Origin: Prevotella sp. BV3P1
GTDB taxonomy: Bacteria; Bacteroidota; Bacteroidia; Bacteroidales; Bacteroidaceae
Assembly (NCBI RefSeq): GCF_000479005.1
Contig: NZ_AWXC01000007.1
Location: 62,001 to 126,000, forward strand
DNA length: 64,000 nt
Reading direction: 5' to 3'
A program made the translations under genes and the position numbers. Below, piece after piece: positions 51,952 to 60,397 of this stretch (position 1 is its first letter; the number at the start of each line of letters is the position of its first letter). The notes beneath the pieces were generated by a model, which searched no databases, had not been told where the DNA came from, and saw only the letters and a program-made list of their open reading frames with translations.

Positions 51952-53247
51952 ATGCAACAGAATAATTCAGAAAAATGGAACTTTTTGTCAAATAAAAAGT
52001 TATTTTGGGGGACTATTATAGTTATCCTTTTCCTCTTTCTTTTGTCCGCTTGGCTATTCTTCTGGAATAGAGAAAGACATTTTTTCAACGATAATTATGT
52101 ATTAGATAATGCTCTATGGGGTACATTGGGAGATTTTGTTGGTGGCTTCATTGGTTCTATCTTAGCTTTTATAGGCGTTATTGTGACATGCCAGATTTTT
52201 ATAGAGCAACGTCAGCAAACTATAGATTTAAACGAAGAGCAAAAAAGGATAACGTCAAATTCTCAAAAGTCACAAATAAATCAATCTGAAATACAGCGAT
52301 TCAATTCGCTATTTTTTGAGCTTATAGATTTGCATAGGACGCAGGTGGATTATTTGATGAAGATGCCTTTAGTTGGTTTTGAAGCAGAAAACTCAAAAGA
52401 AACAAACTTTTTTGATAGATTTATGGAAGAGTTGCATAGCAACTCGAATGTAAACAGTAGCTATGCAAGAGCATTTATTGTTGCCAAGAGGAAATATCTC
52501 CAACTATATTTGAGCAACAGTACTATTTTAGCACCATATTTTAGAGTATTGTATCGGTTGTTTGAACTTATTGACAAAGCAAATATTGAAGAAAAGGAGA
52601 AAGTTAGGTATGCAAAAATCGCTCGTGCTCAGTTATCCGAGAGTGAACTTTTTATTCTAAGATATAATAGTGCAAACCTTTACGGAGATAATTTTATTGA
52701 GTACATTAATAAATTTAGACTTCTAAAACACCTGCCACTTTTATCATTATTGGAATTCAAGAATATACGAAATGTTATTGCCGAAGGAGATTCTTTATAT
52801 CAATATTCAATAAATATGCTTTTCTTCTCTGTTTGGAAAAGAATATATAATATCACAGTGGGGCATGAAGACAGGACCAATGATTTTGTTCAATTATATG
52901 ATGAAAGAAAAAGATATAAATTTGAATTAAAGATGCCAAAGAAACACCGAACAGCCTTATATCTAACAATTGATACAAGCCGTCCAAACAGAGACCCTCT
53001 ACTAAAATGTTTCAGGAACTTTAATGAATCTGATTTTGGGAAACTTTTGACTAATTTCCTTTTGGAGATATATAAATACTCAAATTTTTCAAGATACAAC
53101 AAAGACGAAAATATAGAATATCATAAGAAAGTATTTCACGATGGTTCTGTTACTAAAATTGTATGTTGGATTTTAAATACAGAAAATAAGCTGTTAAGGG
53201 TATCTCATCCAAGTAGAGATAAATTTTACGGGATTTCAGAAGATTAA
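51952..53247 (+). CDS. putAbiC-like putative phage abortive-infection protein
   Basis: A 431-residue AT-rich gene. The N-terminus has two membrane helices (about 19-40, WGTIIVILFLFLLSAWLFFW; and 60-80, VGGFIGSILAFIGVIVTC), then a charged coiled-coil region (IEQRQQTIDLNEEQKRITSNSQ), then FFELIDLHRTQVDYL. This order fits the family annotated putative phage abortive infection protein (putAbiC), which is anchored in the inner membrane. The anti-phage role is a family-level suggestion. Its base composition and lone position between the accessory and tra blocks mark it as cargo. Confidence 0.7.
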   Translation: MQQNNSEKWNFLSNKKLFWGTIIVILFLFLLSAWLFFWNRERHFFNDNYVLDNALWGTLGDFVGGFIGSILAFIGVIVTCQIFIEQRQQTIDLNEEQKRITSNSQKSQINQSEIQRFNSLFFELIDLHRTQVDYLMKMPLVGFEAENSKETNFFDRFMEELHSNSNVNSSYARAFIVAKRKYLQLYLSNSTILAPYFRVLYRLFELIDKANIEEKEKVRYAKIARAQLSESELFILRYNSANLYGDNFIEYINKFRLLKHLPLLSLLEFKNIRNVIAEGDSLYQYSINMLFFSVWKRIYNITVGHEDRTNDFVQLYDERKRYKFELKMPKKHRTALYLTIDTSRPNRDPLLKCFRNFNESDFGKLLTNFLLEIYKYSNFSRYNKDENIEYHKKVFHDGSVTKIVCWILNTENKLLRVSHPSRDKFYGISED

Positions 53248-53272
53248 ATAGATTTATGAACTTATTTCATAG

Positions 53273-53343
53273 TAGAATCTCCACAAAATCCATTCAGTCG
53301 TATCTAAACTTTAGAAATTACTTGGGATTTTGTGGAGATTCTA
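53273..53343. terminator. Perfect 19-bp inverted repeat after the cargo gene
   Basis: TAGAATCTCCACAAAATCC (53273-53291) is exactly complementary to 53325-53343, with a 33-base loop. It begins 26 bases after the cargo gene stop and ends 33 bases before the lysozyme stop on the other strand, so it may be a bidirectional terminator or an insertion trace. Confidence 0.6.
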
Positions 53344-53375
53344 TTTATGTACAAATGATAGCTTTTCTTAGATAC

Positions 53376-53903
53376 TTAGGGTATATACAGCAGCGCAAAC
53401 TCCGCCTTTCTCCGTTTGAGCAGCATGGCATGGCGTTTACCCTTGTAGTTGCAGAAAGCGATATACTCCCGATAAATGTTCCTGTCACCCGCCTCCAGTT
53501 TCCGGATCAGCGTGCTTTTGGGTATTTTCCCGTTCCCCAACAGACGGTATGGACCGACATTGTAGGCGAGCGTGGCAAGGAGCAGACTATCTTTCCCGAA
53601 CTGCCGGAACATTGCGCAGAACTTTCGTAGGTCTTTCCGCAGAAGCGCGTCCGCCTGCCGCTTCGTCATGGTGCGTGCCGAATACCTTTCGCTCGGCTGT
53701 AACCGATGTCCATATCCCACATACGGGTGATGTTTCTCCGAGTGCCAGCCTTCAAAATACTTCGTACATCGCACCGCCCTCTCAAATGGTGGCAGCCGGT
53801 AGATAGCCGCCTGCCCGTCCGTTCCCTCATGGCGGCTATCCCGTGCGGACACGGAACAGACCGCCAGAAGCGAACAGAGGATAGCCATGAATACACGCAT
53901 CAT
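53376..53903 (-). CDS. GH24-like lysozyme of the conjugative operon
   Basis: A 175-residue protein with a signal peptide (ending SVSA) and a phage-type lysozyme domain: CTKYFEGWHSEKHHPYVGYGH holds the catalytic glutamate in FEGWH, as in GH24, then LLATLAYNVGPYRLL. It probably opens peptidoglycan locally for the transfer channel. Its ATG overlaps the TraQ stop (ATGA), which fixes the start at 53903. Confidence 0.85.
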   Translation of the reverse strand: MMRVFMAILCSLLAVCSVSARDSRHEGTDGQAAIYRLPPFERAVRCTKYFEGWHSEKHHPYVGYGHRLQPSERYSARTMTKRQADALLRKDLRKFCAMFRQFGKDSLLLATLAYNVGPYRLLGNGKIPKSTLIRKLEAGDRNIYREYIAFCNYKGKRHAMLLKRRKAEFALLYIP

Positions 53904-54412
53904 CGTGTGAGGGGTTTGAAGTTTCCGATGGGGACAACAGAGATAGCCCCGTCATCCTTCACGTTACGGTTGTTGAAGTCAAATTCCAGCTCGTAGGAGT
54001 TGTCGAAATTGTCCTCCACCACCACGATGAAGTTGTGCGCTTCCTCACCCGCCGCCGTGTAGTACAGCCGGAACTTCTCGTTTTCGAGCAGGTAGCGGTC
54101 GTTGGGCAGGAACGTGATGCCGTTGTCCATTTTCAGCGTGCCTTCCCCCTCGAACTGGAAATACCGGATGGTATAGAGGGTGTTGGCATAATCGCCCGTC
54201 TTTTTCAGTTCACAGCGGATTTCCACCGTCTGCCCCTTCGTTACCTTGTTGGGTACGGGCATGATTTCCACCGTGAAGGGATAGGATTGCTGGATGTCCA
54301 TGTCATCGTCACACGACACGAGCGTGAGCGATACGGCAGCGAACAGGCAGAGTGCCAACGCCTTGAAGATTGATATTCTCTTGTTCTTGTTGTTCAGTAT
54401 GTTCATTGTCAT
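53900..54412 (-). CDS. traQ: Conjugative transfer protein TraQ
   Basis: A 170-residue lipoprotein-like protein (membrane segment at about 18-33 ending LTLVSCDDD, lipobox VSC) matching the DUF3872/TraQ family. Its place after traP, and before the lysozyme, follows the CTnDOT order. Function unknown, probably an envelope component of the transfer machinery. Confidence 0.85.
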   Translation of the reverse strand: MTMNILNNKNKRISIFKALALCLFAAVSLTLVSCDDDMDIQQSYPFTVEIMPVPNKVTKGQTVEIRCELKKTGDYANTLYTIRYFQFEGEGTLKMDNGITFLPNDRYLLENEKFRLYYTAAGEEAHNFIVVVEDNFDNSYELEFDFNNRNVKDDGAISVVPIGNFKPLTR

Positions 54413-54424
54413 TTGATTTTTAAG

Positions 54425-55303
54425 TTATTGTTCTTTTTGGGTTGTCAGTTGCAGATACTCGTTCAAGTCCTTGCAACTGTCATAGAGAGCGGAACGGTCA
54501 TAGATACGTTCCCCATAATGTCCTTTCAGCGTTTTCAACGTGCGCCGTCCGGCTTCGTCATGGTCGAGATAACAGTCTATGCACCCGTAGCCGTCCAAAT
54601 GCTTCATTGCCTTTTCCACGTTGGCAACAGAGTTCAATACGAGGCAGTCACCCTTTTCCAATCCGAGCGTGGCAGCGGAAAGGAAGTCCATGAATCCTTC
54701 AAATACGCTACACACGTCAGCCGGAGAGCCTTCCGCCTTGACCAGCGACACATCCTTCGGAGGCACGCATCCTTTGAAGAAGCGGCTGCGGATCTCATAT
54801 CCACCCGTCACGTTCGGGAAACCGACGGCGAAATACCGCTTGCCACGCACTCCATAATTCAGTCGGCAGCAATACCGGGATGCTATGTCGTAAGAAATGC
54901 CCCGTTCCGCCAGATAGTCCGTCAGTGGAGAACGAAGCAGAGGGACGGCTTCCACTCCTTCAAAGGCAGGTTCTGATGGTTTAGGCAGGAAAGTCGGTTT
55001 ACTCACTTCGGGAACAGGCATAGGCATATTGGCGGTTTCCGCTATGAACTTCACTTGTTCCATGAAGTCGTTGCTTCCGATAAACTCCCCGGCAAGCGTG
55101 AAGATGTCACCGCCCTTGCCCGTTCCGAAGTCGTACCAAAGCTGTTTTGCCACGTTCACACGGAAAGAGGGCGTGCGCTCATTGCGGTATGGCGCACGAT
55201 ACCACAACTCGTTGCCGCTTCTTCGGACAGGCTCATGTCCTAACCGTGCGAGGAAGTCCGCAAGGGGTATCTGCCTCATGGCGTCGATTTCCGTCCGTTC
55301 CAT
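54425..55303 (-). CDS. traP: Conjugative transfer primase-like protein TraP
   Basis: A 292-residue protein with a CHC2-type N-terminus (IPLADFLARLGHEPVRRSGNELWYRAPYRNERTPSFRVN) and a Toprim-like C-terminal half (VFEGFMDFLSAA with the catalytic Glu, YLDHDEAGRRTLKTLK with the two Asp). The cysteine/histidine ligands usual in CHC2 fingers are absent. TraP probably helps start complementary-strand synthesis after transfer. It sits 8 bases after traO. Confidence 0.88.
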   Translation of the reverse strand: MERTEIDAMRQIPLADFLARLGHEPVRRSGNELWYRAPYRNERTPSFRVNVAKQLWYDFGTGKGGDIFTLAGEFIGSNDFMEQVKFIAETANMPMPVPEVSKPTFLPKPSEPAFEGVEAVPLLRSPLTDYLAERGISYDIASRYCCRLNYGVRGKRYFAVGFPNVTGGYEIRSRFFKGCVPPKDVSLVKAEGSPADVCSVFEGFMDFLSAATLGLEKGDCLVLNSVANVEKAMKHLDGYGCIDCYLDHDEAGRRTLKTLKGHYGERIYDRSALYDSCKDLNEYLQLTTQKEQ

Positions 55304-55311
55304 GCAGTGCG

Positions 55312-55887
55312 TTAGTTAATGATAAACTTGATGCCCACGCCCCACTGCGTATGAAACTTCCTCGTGTCGCCACCCCACAGGCAACGCTCCCGGAGATTGG
55401 CAAGCAGGGCGATACGGTCAGCCACGTAAAACTCCACATCGAGCGTCAGCGCACCGCCGTAGATGAAGGCATCCCGGTCATGGAGCATGGAGCCGTCATG
55501 CAGTACCTTTTCGCCCCAGTTCACCGATTCATATCCGGCAAGAGCCGAAGCACCTGCATAGACGAATACGATTTTACGGGCATCGGAGAGTATCTTGAAG
55601 TAGTATCCGCCCTCCGCCGTGAACTGCGCCACGGGTATCTTCCCGTCCTTGTAAGGGTTGTTCTTCAACAGGTATTCGCCGCCAAACATCCATTTGTTCC
55701 CCTTTTTCGTGTAGGTGGAAAGAGCCGCCCCGAAACTGTACCCGCCGTCGTTGCCGCCGGGATTGAAGCCGTCCGCCATGTTCGCCCTGACCTCGATGCC
55801 CTGCATCTTCGGCAGGCATCGCTGGGCGTGCGCCTGCCCCGTACACAGGGCAAGCGACGCGATGATTATTGCGATGTACTTTCTCAT
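55312..55887 (-). CDS. traO: Conjugative transfer protein TraO
   Basis: A 191-residue protein with a signal peptide (ending GQAHAQ) and a beta-rich body with regular aromatic strands (GGYSFGAALSTYTKKGNKWMFGGEYLL, FVYAGASALAGYESVNWG), the TraO outer-membrane-type protein. Its position between traN and traP agrees with CTnDOT. Confidence 0.86.
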   Translation of the reverse strand: MRKYIAIIIASLALCTGQAHAQRCLPKMQGIEVRANMADGFNPGGNDGGYSFGAALSTYTKKGNKWMFGGEYLLKNNPYKDGKIPVAQFTAEGGYYFKILSDARKIVFVYAGASALAGYESVNWGEKVLHDGSMLHDRDAFIYGGALTLDVEFYVADRIALLANLRERCLWGGDTRKFHTQWGVGIKFIIN

Positions 55888-55889
55888 GG

Positions 55890-56948
55890 TCAGCGCACTT
55901 GAAGTTCGTTAATGGTATTGGCACGCACCAAGTCCTCGTTCTCAATCACGAAAGATTGGTGGCGACCTCCGTTCTTCTCGTTGAGTTCCACCACGAGACA
56001 CTTGTCATCGGGGATGGTGAATTTCGCCATCGTGAATACCGTGCGTTCGCTCTTCTTGCCAGGCACGAGCGTAGCGTAATTCTGCGCACGGAGCGGCAGG
56101 ATAATCTGCTCCTGTACGGCGGTACGCTTCGCCACCTTCTTGTCCACGATTTTCCATGTGATGTAGTCCACATCGAAAGGCACGTTGCTTTGGTTCTTTA
56201 TCTCCGTGTGGAAATAGAGCAACCCATTATGCGTGTAGATGCCTTTCAGCAGGTACTGGATGCCGAATCGCTTGCAGCCGATGTGCTTCACCTCGCGCTT
56301 GTTCTGCTTGTGGATGGACTTCATGATAAGGCGCACCAGCATCGGGCTTTCGCTGCCCAGTTCCTTCAGATAGATTTCCTGCGCGTTGTTCGGACAGTTC
56401 ACCTTCTCGCCGTCATGGATGAAGTCGCACATCTCCACGTTGAGCAGCAGCGGTTCGGCTGCATATTTCACGTTGAAGGTATAGAAACTCCCGTCCTCCG
56501 TTATCACGGACATATTGGTTTCGTTCGGGAAGTTCCTCACGGTTGCCTTCACGCGGATGACATTCTCCGCTCCGTCGGCTTTGCCCGCAATCAGGTCGGG
56601 CGAGCCTAAATCGACGTAGCGCACCTCCGAGGGGAAAATGACGTGGACGGTCTTGTCGTAGGTCACTTCCAAGCCGTGCGGAGGGACCATGCGGTCGAAG
56701 GTCAGCTTCTTCGTCAGCCCGTGATACAGGTCGCCGTCCGCCTCCTTCTGCGGATAGACCTCCTTTGTCAAGGTCGGTTGTTGGCTTTGCCTTCCTCCTC
56801 CTTGCGAGGCATAGTCAAGCGAGCTTGCCTCTGCTCTCGCTTCGTTCGTCGGTTCACTTCCGTTGTCCGTTCCAACGGTTACGTTCTCCTGCGCGTTAGC
56901 AGTTACGATGTCCATAGCGAGGGCAAACATGATGATTACTTTTCTCAT
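55890..56948 (-). CDS. traN: Conjugative transfer protein TraN (VirB9-like)
   Basis: A 352-residue protein with a signal peptide (first 19 residues, ending NAQ), a short low-complexity segment (about 35-60), and the DUF4138/TraN domain (KTVHVIFPSEVRYVDLGSPDLIAGK). It corresponds to VirB9 of type IV secretion and forms the outer-membrane part of the channel. The low-complexity segment is encoded by an inserted palindromic DNA element (56783-56844). Confidence 0.88.
   Translation of the reverse strand: MRKVIIMFALAMDIVTANAQENVTVGTDNGSEPTNEARAEASSLDYASQGGGRQSQQPTLTKEVYPQKEADGDLYHGLTKKLTFDRMVPPHGLEVTYDKTVHVIFPSEVRYVDLGSPDLIAGKADGAENVIRVKATVRNFPNETNMSVITEDGSFYTFNVKYAAEPLLLNVEMCDFIHDGEKVNCPNNAQEIYLKELGSESPMLVRLIMKSIHKQNKREVKHIGCKRFGIQYLLKGIYTHNGLLYFHTEIKNQSNVPFDVDYITWKIVDKKVAKRTAVQEQIILPLRAQNYATLVPGKKSERTVFTMAKFTIPDDKCLVVELNEKNGGRHQSFVIENEDLVRANTINELQVR
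56783..56844. repeat. Palindromic element inside traN
   Basis: A stretch of about 62 bases within traN shares the 19-base start TTGGCTTTGCCTTCCTCCT (56781-56799) with 58304-58322 in traM. It then holds an imperfect palindrome around TCAAGC-GA-GCTTG. It codes here for a glycine/serine/glutamine-rich linker (ASQGGGRQSQ). Confidence 0.75.
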
Positions 56949-57015
56949 TACTTTGGATTTTAGTGGTAAATAAAATTTGGTTGTTGTTTTTGTTAGTCGT
57001 TGATTGTTATTGTTT

Positions 57016-58440
57016 TCAATCTCTGTCCTGATAAAGCATGACCTTGTATCCGGCTTTCAGATGCACCTTGACGGTACGCATCTTCTTGGTGATATACTGG
57101 CTCGTGCCTTGTATCAGCCCCTTGCCCAAGTCGGAGGCGAGCTGCGCCCCTGCGTTGGTGGATATATTGATGCTGCTGCCCAGCGAGCCGCCCATGTTGG
57201 CGGCAACCTCCCTGACGGCATTCATTTCCATAGAGTTCGGAATGAAGATACCGGGCTGCCCGTCCGTGTCATACACCGAGAGTTCCACCGGAATGATAGT
57301 GCCGTCATATTCCAACGACGTGATTCCGATGTCGAGCCGTTCGCCCTGTATCTTTGCCGTGCCTACCACCACTGCGTTGCGTGGTATGATTCTGTCTACC
57401 ACCGCCATTGGCTCCAATAAGCGGAGTTTGACAGCTTGCCCGTCGGTTACGCTCTGCGCCCCATAGATACACGCCGATATGGTGTTTTTGTCCGATACGG
57501 TCGTGCCCCCCACCACCGTATTGAAACTGCGGTTGCGCTCCTGCGAGAAGGAGGCGACAAACTCGGCGTTGCTCATCGGCTGTGAGAGCGAGGATACCAC
57601 CTGATGCGTCACCTGCCTGACAGGTGCAGCCGTGTTCTTTCCGGTTTTCTGTACGAGATAAGGCTCTGCCGCCTGCACCGGTTCCGGCTTGCCATTGTTC
57701 TGACCGCCCATGTACTTCGCCGCCAGCTCGTAGGACTTCTCCATGAGTGCCACTTGGTCATCCATAGCGGACGCCTTGCCTTTCTCGCTCTCCAGTTCCG
57801 ATTCCAGCGAGGCGATACGCTCCAACAATTCGTCCATTTCCGTGTTGTCGTTCTTCGGCTGCTCATAGAAGTTGCCGAGCGTGGCATTGAGGTCACGGTA
57901 GGCGGCTGCGGAGGATTGGATGGTTTTCGGAGCGGATGATGTTGATGTTGCTTCTTCCGCATTTCCGGGATTGGCAAGGTCGAAGTCCCTGCCACCGTCC
58001 GTTTCCGCCACCTCGCGGTCGAACATATCTCCCAGTTCTTGCATGGCGCGGCTGCGGTTCTCTTGCCGTTCCTCCATCGCTCCCTGCTCATAGGCTTTCG
58101 CCTTGTCGCCGATGATCTGGCGGTTCGCCTTGTCAGCATCGGGCATTTCGATATTGTAACCACCCGTCCCCGGTTGCTGCTCCTTGTCGGAAGATGGGGC
58201 GAATATCAGCCACATCGCCCCGATAAATACCAGTACCATAGCGGGCAGCACTATCATTTTCTGACGTTTCAACCTTTGGGCTTCGGTCAGCGGCTTGCGC
58301 TCTTTGGCTTTGCCTTCCTCCTTCGCGCCTTGGCCATTCAAGCAGGCTTGATGGCTCTCAGCTTGGCGTCGGTTCTTGGGTTTCCCGTTGTCGGGAGCCG
58401 CCTTGTTCTCATTTTTGGGTTCATTCTTCGTCTGTTCCAT
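57016..58440 (-). CDS. traM: Conjugative transfer protein TraM (VirB10-like)
   Basis: A 474-residue protein. A charged cytoplasmic N-terminus of about 60 residues, which contains the inserted palindromic element (NGQGAKEEGKAKERK), is followed by one membrane helix (about 64-85, VLPAMVLVFIGAMWLIFA), a coiled-coil linker (ELLERIASLESELESEKG) and a C-terminal VirB10-type beta domain. It spans the inner membrane and connects to the outer-membrane ring. Confidence 0.9.
   Translation of the reverse strand: MEQTKNEPKNENKAAPDNGKPKNRRQAESHQACLNGQGAKEEGKAKERKPLTEAQRLKRQKMIVLPAMVLVFIGAMWLIFAPSSDKEQQPGTGGYNIEMPDADKANRQIIGDKAKAYEQGAMEERQENRSRAMQELGDMFDREVAETDGGRDFDLANPGNAEEATSTSSAPKTIQSSAAAYRDLNATLGNFYEQPKNDNTEMDELLERIASLESELESEKGKASAMDDQVALMEKSYELAAKYMGGQNNGKPEPVQAAEPYLVQKTGKNTAAPVRQVTHQVVSSLSQPMSNAEFVASFSQERNRSFNTVVGGTTVSDKNTISACIYGAQSVTDGQAVKLRLLEPMAVVDRIIPRNAVVVGTAKIQGERLDIGITSLEYDGTIIPVELSVYDTDGQPGIFIPNSMEMNAVREVAANMGGSLGSSINISTNAGAQLASDLGKGLIQGTSQYITKKMRTVKVHLKAGYKVMLYQDRD
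58306..58365. repeat. Palindromic element inside traM
   Basis: The second copy of the element in traN. The imperfect palindrome here is GCCATTCAAGC-AG-GCTTGATGGC. Here it codes for KEEGKAK-type residues, from a reading frame shifted by one base relative to the traN copy. Confidence 0.75.
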
Positions 58441-58729
58441 ATAAATAAGGTATTACGTTGTGATTGTTTTCCGGCTTCACGGACAGTTCCACCTGTCCGG
58501 CATGGTCTGTTACTATCCGGCTGCCGTCATTCCTGCCGATGTCATAGACGGCTTTGCCGAAGGTATAGAGGGCAAGCACCGCGAAGGCGGCGAGCATCGC
58601 CAGCACGATGCGTTTGCGTGTCTTCGGGGGCAAGCCGTCCAAATAGCCTTTGAGCCTTGCCACCAGCATTTTCTTTTTGTCGTGGAGCTTCCAGTACGCA
58701 CGCCAAAATGATTTCCTGATTTTCTTCAT
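58421..58729 (-). CDS. traL: Conjugative transfer protein TraL
   Basis: A 102-residue protein from ATG 58729 (MKKIRKSFWRAYWKLHDKKKMLVARLKGYL) with one membrane helix (about 42-60, IVLAMLAAFAVLALYTFG). It matches the DUF3989/TraL type. The gene overlaps traM by 20 bases. Confidence 0.83.
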   Translation of the reverse strand: MKKIRKSFWRAYWKLHDKKKMLVARLKGYLDGLPPKTRKRIVLAMLAAFAVLALYTFGKAVYDIGRNDGSRIVTDHAGQVELSVKPENNHNVIPYLYGTDEE

Positions 58730-58734
58730 GTCCG

Positions 58735-59358
58735 TTACCTTTTGATGGTTTGTAAATCCTTGTTCTCGATGATGGTGAATCCCTCGATGGTGAAACCGTT
58801 GGGATTGTCGTCCGAACGGGACGAGTTCAAGAGGCGGCACGTCGTCACGAGGCTGCGCTCGGTGACGTTGCTTTGCCGGATGATCTTCTGCGTGGCGTAG
58901 GTCACGGCACGGTAGGGATAGCCGTTGAAGTCGCACACCACGCTGTCCACTTTCAGCACTTGGTTGATGTTCCCGGCGATGATGCGGTTGTAGTACCCCT
59001 TCTCGGCGAAGTCCGAATAGTAGTTGTACACGCTTTTGTCTGCCAGCAGCAGGGCGCGTTTCACGTTATGCTCTATCGCGCTCTTTTCGGGTGAGAGCGT
59101 GAAGAACAGCTCGTGGAAGCGGCGCACGTGTTCCCTTGCCTCCGCCGGACGGTTTTGCGACAAGTCCTGCGAGAGAGCCAGCATCAGCGACTTGCCGTTG
59201 TCCAGCACGTAAATCTTTTCCCGTTGCCGCTCCGCGAAGCGGTAGGAACTCCACACGCTCCATACCGTTATCACGGCGCACAGCGAGAGGAAGACGATAC
59301 CGAACAGGCGTATCTGCCTGAACGATGATTCGATGTTTTTAAGTGACTTAAATTCCAT
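58735..59358 (-). CDS. traK: Conjugative transfer protein TraK (VirB8-like)
   Basis: A 207-residue protein with an N-terminal membrane helix (about 17-37, LFGIVFLSLCAVITVWSVW) and a periplasmic VirB8-type domain (NINQVLKVDSVVCDFNGYPYRAVTYATQKI). It corresponds to the inner-membrane scaffold of the channel and lies 5 bases before traL. Confidence 0.87.
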   Translation of the reverse strand: MEFKSLKNIESSFRQIRLFGIVFLSLCAVITVWSVWSSYRFAERQREKIYVLDNGKSLMLALSQDLSQNRPAEAREHVRRFHELFFTLSPEKSAIEHNVKRALLLADKSVYNYYSDFAEKGYYNRIIAGNINQVLKVDSVVCDFNGYPYRAVTYATQKIIRQSNVTERSLVTTCRLLNSSRSDDNPNGFTIEGFTIIENKDLQTIKR

Positions 59359-59389
59359 TGTTATTTATTCGTTTTTAATTGTCAGTTGA

Positions 59390-60394
59390 TTATTTCAGCA
59401 GTTTCCCGGCACGTCCGACCACGTTTCCTGCGGTTGCACCCGCCACGCTGCCCGCCATGCTTCCGGCTCGTCCTGCCGTCTGGTTCACGTTGCGACCGTA
59501 GCTTCCCATGCCTCCGGCTTGGATAATCCAGCCTGCTACCGTGGGGATGGTGAAATAGCCGATGATGCCGATTATCATGAAGACGATGTACACCCCGTCG
59601 CTCGAATCCAGCGAGAAGTTCGGGTCAGCCTGCATCCGTTCGATGTCGCTTTGCAGCATCAGCACTTGGATCTTCGCCAGTATGGTGCTGAACATATCCG
59701 ATACGGGCAGCCACAGATAGACCTGTATGTAGCGGCATATCCACTGTGTGAGCGTGCTTTGGAAGCCGTCCCACACCGATATGGCGAAGGCTATCGGACC
59801 GAGTATCGCCAGCACCACGAGGAAGAACGTGCGGATGGTATCTATCACGAGTGCGGCGGCTTGGAACATCAGTTCCAGTATCTCGCGGAAGAAGTCGCGG
59901 ATGCCTTTCTTCATGTTGTACATCCCACGTTCGATATACATTCCCGCCATTGTTACCATGTCGCCGGGCGACCAGCCCAGTTCCTCCAGCTGTTTGTCAA
60001 ACTCCTCGTTTGACACAAGGTAGGCGGTTTCGGGGTTGCGCATCATCGCCTCGTATTCCAGTTTGTCCTTCTGCTCACGGTATCGGTTCATGTCCAGCGT
60101 TTCCGTCTCCAGCATCTTTGCCGTACCCTGCACGACGGGCGACATGATGCTGTTTATCGTGCCCAACACCACAGTCGGGAAGAACATGATGCACAGACCG
60201 ATGGCGAACGGGCGGAGCATGGGGAACACGTCTATCGGTTCGGCTCTCGCCAGCGACTGCCACACCCGGTAGGCGACGTAGAACAATGCGCCCAACCCGG
60301 CGATGCCTTTCGCCACACCCGCCATGTCCCCGCACAGCGGCATCATCTGCTCGTAGAGCGAGCGCAGAATCTGGTGAAGGTTGTCGAAATTCAT
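59390..60394 (-). CDS. traJ: Conjugative transfer protein TraJ (VirB6-like)
   Basis: A 334-residue polytopic protein with at least five membrane helices (among them VAKGIAGLGALFYVAYRVW near 27-45, FAIGLCIMFFPTVVLGTI near 67-85, LVIDTIRTFFLVVLAILGPIAFAIS near 182-206 and VYIVFMIIGIIGYFTIPTVAGWII near 268-291). It matches the TraJ/VirB6 inner-membrane component. Confidence 0.88.
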   Translation of the reverse strand: MNFDNLHQILRSLYEQMMPLCGDMAGVAKGIAGLGALFYVAYRVWQSLARAEPIDVFPMLRPFAIGLCIMFFPTVVLGTINSIMSPVVQGTAKMLETETLDMNRYREQKDKLEYEAMMRNPETAYLVSNEEFDKQLEELGWSPGDMVTMAGMYIERGMYNMKKGIRDFFREILELMFQAAALVIDTIRTFFLVVLAILGPIAFAISVWDGFQSTLTQWICRYIQVYLWLPVSDMFSTILAKIQVLMLQSDIERMQADPNFSLDSSDGVYIVFMIIGIIGYFTIPTVAGWIIQAGGMGSYGRNVNQTAGRAGSMAGSVAGATAGNVVGRAGKLLK

Positions 60395-60397
60395 AGG

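Noticed and set aside
53256-53630. 124-residue plus-strand frame
   Set aside because: It crosses the perfect inverted repeat and runs antisense to the lysozyme gene, which has strong family motifs.
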